DNA from: Acidimicrobiales bacterium
GTDB lineage: Bacteria > Actinomycetota > Acidimicrobiia > Acidimicrobiales > GCA-2861595
DNA length: 36,476 nt
Reading direction: 5' to 3'
Assembly: GCA_036262515.1 (NCBI GenBank)
Contig: DATAIT010000114.1
Span: 1-36,476 of the forward strand
Position 1 is the stretch's first letter, and the number at the start of each line of letters is the position of its first letter. The notes beneath the pieces are model-generated. The model made no database searches. It was not told where the DNA came from and worked only from the letters and a program-made list of their open reading frames with translations. Of this stretch, positions 29,882-36,476 are shown one piece after another. The position numbers were made by a program, and so were the translations under genes.

Positions 29882-31306
29882 GTGCAACTCGTTCACTGCC
29901 GATGTGGAGCACGAAACGCTATGCCCGCAGTGCGACTTTCGGATTGCCGGCGCCCGAGACATTGCCGCCCTGGGATCCTGGCAGCGGCGGCTGCCCTTCT
30001 CCTCGTGCCGTGCCTTACCGGCACCGGACTGTCCGGTACGACCGCCGCGGGCACCGTCACCCTGGTGAAGGACCTCAACCCGGGGCCCCATGACTCCGGG
30101 CCGTTACTGTACCCGCCTCCGGCCGTGATCGGTGGATCCATCTTCTTCGAGGCTTCGGATGACATACACGGGAAGGAGCTGTGGAAGAGCGACGGCACCA
30201 AGGCGGGCACCGTCCTCGTCAAGGACATCATGCCGGGCTTCGGAAACTCGACCCCGATAGGACTGACGGCGCTGGGCGGGCAGATCTTCTTCTCCGCTTA
30301 TGACCCGGCGAACGGAAGAGAGCTTTGGAAGACCGACGGCACCGACGCCGGGACCGTCCTCGTGAAAGACATCCTCCCTGGCACATCAGGGTCCGAGCCG
30401 GGCGGGTTTGCCGTGCTGAACAGCGTTCTGCTGTTCGCTGCGAATGACGTCTCGCGGGGTACCGAGCTGTGGAGGACCGATGGCACCGAGGCCGGAACCG
30501 TCCTGGTGAAGGACATCTATCCCGGTCCCAACGCCGGCTTCCCGGTGGGCTTGGTCGACCTGAACGGCACGATCTTCATGAGCGCCAACGATGCCGCCGG
30601 CGCGAGACTCTGGCAAACCGACGGCACTGAAGCGGGCACGGTGCCCACCAAGGACGTTGCCGTCAGTGGGCTCGTTAATGCCGGTGGGTCGCTCTTCTTC
30701 AAGGGCCTCGACGATGTCCACGGGTGGGAGATGTGGAAGAGCGACGGCACGGAGGCGGGCACCGCCATGATAAGCGACCTAACACCTGGCTCGGGTGATA
30801 GCAATGTGATCGGCCCCCTCATTCCGTACCTGGGAGGCGTGATCTTCAACATGTTCACCGGCGTGAAGAAACTCTGGAAGAGTGACGGCACCGAGGTCGG
30901 CACGGTGCCGGTGACGCAGGTACCCATCGAGTACGGCGAGGTCGTGGTGGGGAGCACGATCTTCTTCACCTCCGACGACGGCGTACACGGGATCGAGCTC
31001 TGGAAGTCCAACGGCACCGGACCTGGCACGAAGATGGTGAAGGACATCAATCCGGGTTCGGCCTCGGCCCGCCCGTTTTTCTTTACTGTGTTCAATGGCA
31101 AGCTTTTCTTCCGGGCCAGCGATCCCGGCCACGGGGCCGAACTCTGGAACAGTAATGGCACCGCCGTCGGGACGGCCCTGGTGGCCGACATAAATCCCGG
31201 CAACGCGTCGTCTGCCCCGCACGACTTCGCCGCCGTCGACCGGACTCTGTACTTCTCGGCAATACACGTATCCTTCGGCCGCGAACTGTGGAGGAGGACG
31301 ATCTAG
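29882..31306 (+). CDS. Secreted ELWxxDGT-repeat protein
   Basis: This 474-residue protein has an N-terminal signal-like helix (ILAAAAALLLVPCLTGTGL) followed by about eight repeats of roughly 45-50 residues. Each repeat has the core ELWKSDGTxAGTVLVKDI plus an FF(S/E)A(N/S)D strand segment, and a ninth, partial ELWRR ends the chain. Such repeats form beta-propeller-like or hyalin-type extracellular structures. The GTG at 29882 has a strong GGGGGAG site; ATG at 29921 is the alternative. Its GC content is visibly lower than that of its neighbours. Its TAG stop uses the TA at the edge of IS copy 2, so the natural C-terminus may have been altered. The function is probably adhesive or structural at the surface. 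Confidence 0.85.
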   Translation: MQLVHCRCGARNAMPAVRLSDCRRPRHCRPGILAAAAALLLVPCLTGTGLSGTTAAGTVTLVKDLNPGPHDSGPLLYPPPAVIGGSIFFEASDDIHGKELWKSDGTKAGTVLVKDIMPGFGNSTPIGLTALGGQIFFSAYDPANGRELWKTDGTDAGTVLVKDILPGTSGSEPGGFAVLNSVLLFAANDVSRGTELWRTDGTEAGTVLVKDIYPGPNAGFPVGLVDLNGTIFMSANDAAGARLWQTDGTEAGTVPTKDVAVSGLVNAGGSLFFKGLDDVHGWEMWKSDGTEAGTAMISDLTPGSGDSNVIGPLIPYLGGVIFNMFTGVKKLWKSDGTEVGTVPVTQVPIEYGEVVVGSTIFFTSDDGVHGIELWKSNGTGPGTKMVKDINPGSASARPFFFTVFNGKLFFRASDPGHGAELWNSNGTAVGTALVADINPGNASSAPHDFAAVDRTLYFSAIHVSFGRELWRRTI

Positions 31307-31855
31307 TGCTCACGCGCGTAAGTCATTTTGACGTACGCGGCCCTGAGCGGGCGACCGTCATAAGTCAGCGGAACGGTGCCGCTCGGCGGTTGTAGTCCTT
31401 GATGAAGGGCGATGATGCGTTCGGCCAGCTGCTCGGCGGAGTCGAAATCGCCGCGACGCACAGACGACGCTCGAGGATGGAGAATAACAGCACCCATACC
31501 TGGTTGAGCCGCGAGGCGTGCGTCGGCGTGTGATGCATGTGCACGTGGGGGTGCGCCCCCAGGAACTCGGCCACCTTGGGCGTGGTGTGAGCCGACAGGT
31601 TGTCCACGATGCAGTGCAGGTCGAGCCCGACGGGCGTCTCGGCCACCAGCACGAAGTTGTCGCCGCGGCTGGAGTCGGTGACCCACCCGGCCGTGGCGGC
31701 GGTACTCGAACTCTCGTCGGGCGGGGATGCCGGGTACGGGTGGGCGGGTCGGGTTGATGCGGCTCTTGGCCTGGATGCCGGACTTCTCGTCGACCGACAC
31801 ACCACGGCGTTGTCAACGGGTCGAGGTAGAGCCCGCACACGTCACCGGCTGGAGG
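31304..31855 (-). pseudogene. IS630-family transposase remnant, copy 2
   Basis: Minus-strand pieces in different frames give the order of an IS630 DDE transposase: DVCGLYLDP, SVDEKSGIQAKSRINPTRP, EFEYRRHG, then VGLDLHCIVDNLSAHTTPKV, HTPTHASRLNQVWVLLFSIL, AEQLAERIIA and FIKDYNRRAAPFR. At least three frame changes and an internal loss after RRHG are needed. The first two catalytic Asp (VDEKS, IVDNLSAH) survive, but the usual NQVE glutamate reads NQVW. The N-terminal part is missing and the relaxase gene lies 55 bp away, so it is a dead fragment with one intact end at 31304. Confidence 0.85.
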
Positions 31856-31909
31856 GCCGGCCATCAGCGGTCCCGCTCCGACTTGGCATTCGCGTGTAGC
31901 GCACGCACG

Positions 31910-34584
31910 TCATCGGCGACCTAGCGCGCGAGCCGCCGGCTTCGGCTGCGCAACCCGCTCGAGCCGCAGCTGCGCATCGAGGACACGGAGCCGGGCCTCG
32001 GCGTCCGGCGCAACGGCCGCCACGGCCTCGCGCTCGGCCCGTAGGCGGGCCGGGCGCACCGCCGCGTCGGTGCGCTGTGCGAGGTCGGGCCGACGGCGCC
32101 CGTCGCCGCCGGCCACCTCGTCGGTGTCGAGGACCCAGCGCTGGCGGGCCTCCCGGCGCCACTCGGCGGTGAGATCCTCGGCGGCCTGATCGATGTCGTC
32201 GGCCACCACGTAGACGTGGCTGGCGCCCCGGGCCCGGCTCATGGCCACGTAGGCCAGCTCGCGGCCACCCCCGTCGGCCAGCACGTGCGCCCGATCCACC
32301 GTGGCCGCTTGGGTCCGGTGGACGGTGAGGGCGTACGCGTAGTCCAGGTGGTCGGCGCCGAGGTCCCCGCCGGCCAGATCCTCCCGGCGGCCGTCATTGA
32401 AGGCGACGGTGAGCCGCCCGTCGCCGACACCCTCCACGCTGGCCCGCTCGCTGGTGACCCACCTCCCGTCCCCGGGCCCCAGGAATACCACCCGGTCGCC
32501 GACGGCGTAGCGCCGTCCTCCTGGCCCCTCCACCTCGGGGCCGGTCACTACCCCGGCCTCGAGGCAGCGCCGCCGGGCCCGTTCGTTCAGTGCCGCCACG
32601 TCCCGGCGGCGCCAGGCCAGCAGGGCGACCTCGTGGCCGGCTCGGCGATCGGCGTCCCAGGCATCGACGGCGGCGTCGAGGGCGTCGGCCCGGTCCGGAG
32701 CGGCGACGATGCGGTCGTTGTCCCGGTACCAGGCCACGGCCTTCGCCACGTCGCCGGCCCGGAGCTGCTCCAGCGCGGAGCGCTCGGCCGGATCGCGCTG
32801 GCGCACGTTCTGGTCGAGGACCACCACTGCCGGGTGATGGCGGGCCACCAGGGCCTCCAGCCCGCCGCCGGGGCCGACAGCGCCGAGTTGGTGGTGGTCG
32901 CCGATAGCCACCGCCTTCGCCCCGGCCGCCTCCGCGGCCACCAGGAGCTTGAGCAACTGGGCGTCGTCGGCCATGCCGGCCTCGTCGATCAGCAACAGCG
33001 TGTCGGCGTCGAGGGTGAGGGTGCCGTGCTCCAGGCGCCACACCAGGGAGGCGACGGTGCGCAAGTCCACGCCAGCCTCGGTGGAGAGCGCCCTGGCCGC
33101 CTGGCCGGACACGGCGGTGCCCAGCACGCGGTAGCCGTCGGCCTCGAAGGCGGCCCGCACCACCTCCAAGGCGGTCGTCTTGCCCGAGCCGGCCACGCCC
33201 ACCGCCACGTCGATGCCCCGGCCCGAGCCGCAGATCACCGCCACCGCCCGGCGCTGGCCGGCGGTGAGGGGCCGGCCGAGCCTCTCCTCTTTCTCTGCCA
33301 CGGCCACCTCGACCGTCGCCCGGCGCAGGCTGGTCCGGTCGTCGGCTCCGGCCAGGCGGGCGGCCACCTCCTCCACCGCCGCCTCGGCGGCCAGCACCGA
33401 CGCAGCGACATAGGCCCGGCTGCGGGCACCGGGAGTCCCAACCAGAGCGATGGCCTCCGGGTGGGCGAGTACGCCGGCCACCACGGTGTCGAGCTCCTCT
33501 GGAGCGGCGCCGTAGAGGGCGGGAGCCGCCAAGCGGACCACGTCGGCCCGGGTGAAGACCTTCTGCTCGGCCAGTGGTCCGGCCAGCAGGCCCCGCACCA
33601 TCTCGGCCCGCTCGGTCGCGCTCAGCCGGCGCAGCGGCCGGTGCTGGCGCTGGTTGACCAGCGGCAGCCGCTCGGCCAGCTTTCGTGACGGCCAGCCCAG
33701 GGCGTCGAGCTCGTTGAGCCAGCGCAGCAGCAGCGAGTCCCCGGACTCGTCGGTCTTTGCCGCCCGGGTGGCCCTGGCGGCGATGCCCCGGGCCCGGTAG
33801 CTGGTGAAGCCCTCGGACTCCATGGCCTCGTCGATCTCGCTCGACCGCTTGGAAAAGGCGTCGGTCACCGCCTTGGGGATGCCGGCGATGGCCCAGTGGT
33901 CGAGCTTGCCGGCCCGTGGTCCGACTCGATGGCGTAGCCCCGCTCCAACGCCACGGCGGCAGCCGCAAGGCGCCCGGCCATGGTGGCGGCGTGGGTGAGG
34001 TCGCGGAGGGCGGCGGTGTCGAGTCCCTTCCAGCCGCCGGCGTCGTCGAGCATCTCGGCCACGTTGGCCACCAGCACGTGGTCGTGGGGGCAGGGGTCGC
34101 CCGAGCGGGAGGTGGCGTGGCGGGTCCGCGCCCACACCAGCCCGGAGGTGGCTACCCGCCGCTGGGCCCTGCCCCGCCGGCCGCCCTGACGGCAGAACCA
34201 CTTCTCCAGGAAGGCCAGGGTGGCGTCTGTCTCGGCGTCGAGGATGGCGCGCATGTCCTCGGCCCGGCCGATAAGGCCGAGGATGGCCACGCTCTTGTGG
34301 GCCGACACCACCAGCTCCATGCCCGGGCGCTTCGCCGTCACCAGCCGTGTCCCCAGATGCGGGTCACGGGCGCCGCCAGAGCCGAACAGGGCCTCGTAGG
34401 AAGCATCGTCCACCGGACCCACCAGGCCGAGGCGCGATGCGAGCTGGCCGCCCCACTCCAGTGGCGTCTCGCCCCGGGAGGCGTAGTAGCCCAGCGCCCG
34501 GCCGGCGTGGTCGTCGGCTCTGCCGGCCACGGTGGCGCGGTGGTACTCGACGGAGTCGACGCCCATCTTGCGGATCCAGGCCAC
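31910..34584 (-). pseudogene. MobF/TrwC-type conjugative relaxase-helicase, split by one frameshift
   Basis: The N-terminal relaxase part (34584 to about 33911) has tandem tyrosines in LGYYASRGETPLEWGG, the VSAHKSVAILGL block and the metal-binding His pair in DPCPHDHVLVAN. The C-terminal part has a RecD/TraI-like helicase: Walker A GVAGSGKTT, Walker B LLLIDEAGM, GDHHQLGAV, LDQNVRQRD and YALTVHRTQAATVDRAHVL. The two halves join in register (ESDHG into GKLDHWAIAGIP) if one base is added near 33911, so a single 1-bp deletion separates them. With it restored, the protein would be about 890 residues. GTG at 34584 with AGGAGG upstream is the likely start. It would nick oriT and unwind the strand for transfer. 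A sequencing error is possible. Confidence 0.85.
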
Positions 34585-34600
34585 CACGCCTCCTGCGCCA

Positions 34601-34618
34601 GCAACCCGAAGGGGTTGC
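34601..34618. other. Hairpin upstream of the relaxase gene, possible oriT element
   Basis: GCAACCC-gaag-GGGTTGC is an exact 7-bp inverted repeat with a 4-base loop, 17 bp upstream of the relaxase start, in the 293-bp gap divergent between relaxase and excisionase genes. MobF relaxases bind such hairpins next to nic. A second, looser pair (CCGGTC at 34684, GACCGG at 34713) lies farther on. Nothing else resembling a gene was seen in this gap. Confidence 0.4.
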
Positions 34619-34835
34619 AATCGTGTTCTCGCAGTAGGCAGTTATGGCCGTTCGGCCGGCGGGCGTCGAGGGATTCCTGGTGGCCGGTCGGTGGTGGTGA
34701 TCCATGGTGACTGACCGGTTCTCAGCTGTCGAGGCGGTCGCCATCGGGCGGTGGTGGGCGCGCCGGACAGCCGCGGGACGGGCACTCACGGGAAATTTCT
34801 GTGGTCGGGCGCGAGATGTTGGCCGCTCGACGGCA

Positions 34836-34853
34836 TAGCTGGTCCTAGCTGGT
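34836..34853 (+). repeat. TAGCTGGT direct repeat upstream of the excisionase gene
   Basis: Two identical 8-bp units at 34836-34843 and 34846-34853 repeat with a 10-bp period, one helical turn, ending 24 bp before the excisionase ATG. This spacing suits a DNA-binding protein contacting one face of the helix, such as an autoregulating excisionase or repressor. Confidence 0.45.
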
Positions 34854-34877
34854 TCACAACCGGAAAGGAACCGACCC

Positions 34878-35096
34878 ATGAAACCCAACGACGACGACGA
34901 CGACAAGTTGCCACCCCCGCTGCTCGACATCACCGCCCTCGCCAAGCTGCTCGGCGTCGACCCCCGCCACATCCGCCGCCTGGTGGCCGAGCGGCGGATT
35001 CCCATCATCAAGTGGGGACACCTCATCCGCTTCGACCCGGACGAGATCCGCAAGTGGATCGACCGCTACCGCCGGCCCCCGGGTTGGCCGGCCTGA
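34878..35096 (+). CDS. Excisionase-like HTH DNA-binding protein
   Basis: This 72-residue protein has an acidic start (NDDDDDKLPPP) and a MerR-type winged helix: LLDITALAKLLGVDPRHIRRL, then VAERRIPIIKWGHLIRFDPDEIRKWIDRYR. This is the standard HTH_17/excisionase pattern, which directs excision by bending att DNA or represses the integrase operon. AAAGGAA seven bases before the ATG gives a good ribosome site. It lies 111 bp upstream of the tyrosine integrase on the same strand, the usual xis-int order. Whether it promotes excision has to be inferred from position. Confidence 0.88.
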   Translation: MKPNDDDDDKLPPPLLDITALAKLLGVDPRHIRRLVAERRIPIIKWGHLIRFDPDEIRKWIDRYRRPPGWPA

Positions 35097-35207
35097 GCGT
35101 CGCAGGCCGGCGGTATTCTCTGGGTCATCGCCCACCCACTCGGGCGACTCGCGGCGCTGGCCGCCTCCAACCCATCGCACCAAGGTGCCGGAGCGCGAGG
35201 CAAGGCC

Positions 35208-36425
35208 ATGGCGTACATCCGACCGATTTTCGACCGCCAGTCCGACAGGGGCGATCCAGGCCGCAAGCCGGTCGGCTACGAGGTCCGCTACCGCGATGCG
35301 AGCGGCAGACAGCGGACCAAGGGCGGGTTCCGGCGCCGGCGGGACGCCGACGCTTACGTCGTGCAGATCGAGTCGGGCCGACAGCAGGGAACCCTGATCC
35401 CACATGCCGACGGCGGCGTCCGGCTCGAAGCCGTCGCCGACGCGTGGGTCCGGTCGATCCAGGGCCGACGCAAGCCCAAGACGGTGGACGGCTACGAGAA
35501 GCTGCTCGACCTCCACGTCCGCCCGGCGTTCGCCAGCCGGCGGGTCGCCTCCATCACCTACGCGGACGTCGACGCCTTCGTCCGCCCGCTGGAGGCGACC
35601 GGCCGGCGACCGGGAACGGTCCGCAACACGTTCTTCGTGCTCAGGATGGTGCTCGACTACGCCATCAAGGACGCCAGGATCAAGGCGAACCCGTGCCAGG
35701 GCGTGGAGTTGCCGTCACCGGCGTCACCCGAGATGTTGTTCCTCACCGCCGCCGAGGTGCGCCTCCTGGCCGCTGCGCTCGACGCACGGAGTCAGGAGCG
35801 GGCCCGACACCGGGACCGCCCTCCGCCCTATGGGCTCCTCGTCGAGTTCGCCGCCTTCACCGGGCTGCGGGCGGGGGAGACGGGGGCGCTGCGGATCGGC
35901 CACGTCGACCTGCGGGCCGGCACCGTGTTCGTCAACCGGTCGGCGTCGGTCGTCAAGGGCGTTCGCACCGAGGGCGAGCCCAAGACACGAGCCGGCCGGC
36001 GGACCGTCTTCCTCAACAGGGCGCTCGGAGAGCGGCTCCGAGCCCACCTCGGCGACCGGGTGCTCGACCGGGAGGGCTACGTCTTCGCCGCCGAGGACGG
36101 CGGGCCGCTCAACTACGGCACCTTCTACAGCGTCTACTTCAAGCCGGCCGTCCGGGAGGTCTTCCCAGAGCGGCAGCACAGACTGCGCTACCACGATCTC
36201 CGACATTCCTACGCCAGCCTGCTGGTCGAACAGGGGGCGCTCCCGAAGGAGATGGCCGAGCTGATGGGCCACTCGTCGGTGCAGATCACCCTCGACCGCT
36301 ACAGCCACATCATGCCGCACATGGCCGCCGCTCTGGCCGAGCGGATGGACGCCGCCTACCGCGCCGCCGAGCCCACCACGTCGCCCGGTGATGCTGGCCA
36401 GGCACCGATCGTGAGACTGCCGTGA
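35208..36425 (+). CDS. Tyrosine recombinase / phage-type integrase
   Basis: This 405-residue integrase has a N-terminal AP2-like arm-binding region (GYEVRYRDASGRQRTKGGF) and a SAM-like core-binding domain with LHVRPAFASRRVASITYADV. The catalytic domain carries Arg221 in TGLRAGE, His329 and Arg332 in HDLRHSY, His355 in MGHSS and the nucleophile Tyr365 in RYSHIM. All active-site residues are present, so it should be functional. The ATG at 35208 has an AAGG-type site. The last codons overlap the right copy of the 20-bp repeat. It would integrate and excise the element with the upstream HTH protein. Confidence 0.95.
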   Translation: MAYIRPIFDRQSDRGDPGRKPVGYEVRYRDASGRQRTKGGFRRRRDADAYVVQIESGRQQGTLIPHADGGVRLEAVADAWVRSIQGRRKPKTVDGYEKLLDLHVRPAFASRRVASITYADVDAFVRPLEATGRRPGTVRNTFFVLRMVLDYAIKDARIKANPCQGVELPSPASPEMLFLTAAEVRLLAAALDARSQERARHRDRPPPYGLLVEFAAFTGLRAGETGALRIGHVDLRAGTVFVNRSASVVKGVRTEGEPKTRAGRRTVFLNRALGERLRAHLGDRVLDREGYVFAAEDGGPLNYGTFYSVYFKPAVREVFPERQHRLRYHDLRHSYASLLVEQGALPKEMAELMGHSSVQITLDRYSHIMPHMAAALAERMDAAYRAAEPTTSPGDAGQAPIVRLP

Positions 36426-36428
36426 CGG
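36409..36428 (+). repeat. Right copy of the 20-bp direct repeat (candidate attachment site)
   Basis: This copy spans the last codons and the TGA of the integrase and differs from 28763-28782 at one base. Attachment sites commonly lie next to or within the end of the integrase gene. The 48 bp from its end to the window edge hold no recognisable gene. Confidence 0.4.
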
Positions 36429-36476
36429 TGCCGGGTGACCAGGGCGCAGCGGCCTCGTTGCCGACTGCGAGCGCCG

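Larger units (their letters stand above)
28763..36428. mobile_element. Putative integrative mobilisable element bounded by 20-bp repeats
   Basis: The interval holds the genes of a small integrative element: tyrosine integrase, excisionase-like HTH protein and MobF-type relaxase-helicase. It also holds IS remnants, an ELWxxDGT cargo gene and a tRNA-Ser. The right repeat spans the integrase stop codon, a normal place for an att core. No type IV secretion genes are present, so it would need a helper. The relaxase frameshift and IS decay suggest it is degenerate. The limits rest on one 19/20 repeat and could be wrong; the element could instead extend past the window's right edge. Confidence 0.4.

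Overview
The window is about 36.5 kb of very GC-rich DNA with dense, often 4-bp-overlapping genes, many GTG starts and gene families typical of Actinomycetota. The gene mix (caa3-type oxidase with a subunit IV, an MT0933-type small protein, paired ABC-2 modules, an LPxTG surface protein) suggests a member of the Acidimicrobiia or a related lineage. That placement is an inference; no marker gene in the window fixes it.

Layout. (1) 1-2692: the end of a respiratory oxidase operon on the + strand: an Ala/Glu/Pro-rich tail (probably of subunit I), oxidase subunits III and IV, a CtaG-like assembly factor and a TlpA-like thioredoxin. (2) 2719-10378: accessory genes: a class V aminotransferase, a DUF1232 membrane protein followed by a free-standing reverse transcriptase, a chagasin-like protease inhibitor directly upstream of a papain-family protease, a Fic-fold protein lacking the catalytic histidine, a hemolysin III homologue and an MT0933-like small protein. 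(3) 10480-17267: three ABC ATPase/ABC-2 permease pairs, two of them in one fully overlapping four-gene operon, with a flavodoxin-fold reductase and a small membrane protein between. (4) 17272-22712: a leftward operon of MarR regulator, sensor kinase, LuxR-type response regulator and an 861-residue membrane protein, divergent from a YceI gene. A perfect MarR-type palindrome lies between the divergent genes. (5) 22927-28672: an ABC-F ATPase, a DinB-like protein, a metallo-beta-lactamase-fold hydrolase overlapping a HAD hydrolase, and a large secreted Leu/Gly-rich protein ending in an LPRTG sorting signal and a strong terminator.

(6) 28725-36476 is mobile or recently acquired DNA. It holds a tRNA-Ser(CGA), two same-orientation remnants of an IS630-family element, a truncated NTF2-like fragment, a secreted protein of about eight ELWxxDGT repeats, a MobF/TrwC-type relaxase-helicase split by one frameshift, a possible oriT hairpin, an excisionase-like HTH protein and a tyrosine integrase. 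A 20-bp direct repeat (19/20 identical) lies beside the terminator at 28763 and across the stop codon of the integrase at 36409. If these are attachment sites, they would bound a 7.7-kb integrative mobilisable element.

The strongest candidates for new biology are the solitary group-II-like reverse transcriptase with its DUF1232 neighbour, the adjacent chagasin/papain pair, the His-less Fic protein, and the IS-bracketed ELWxxDGT cargo within the putative element.
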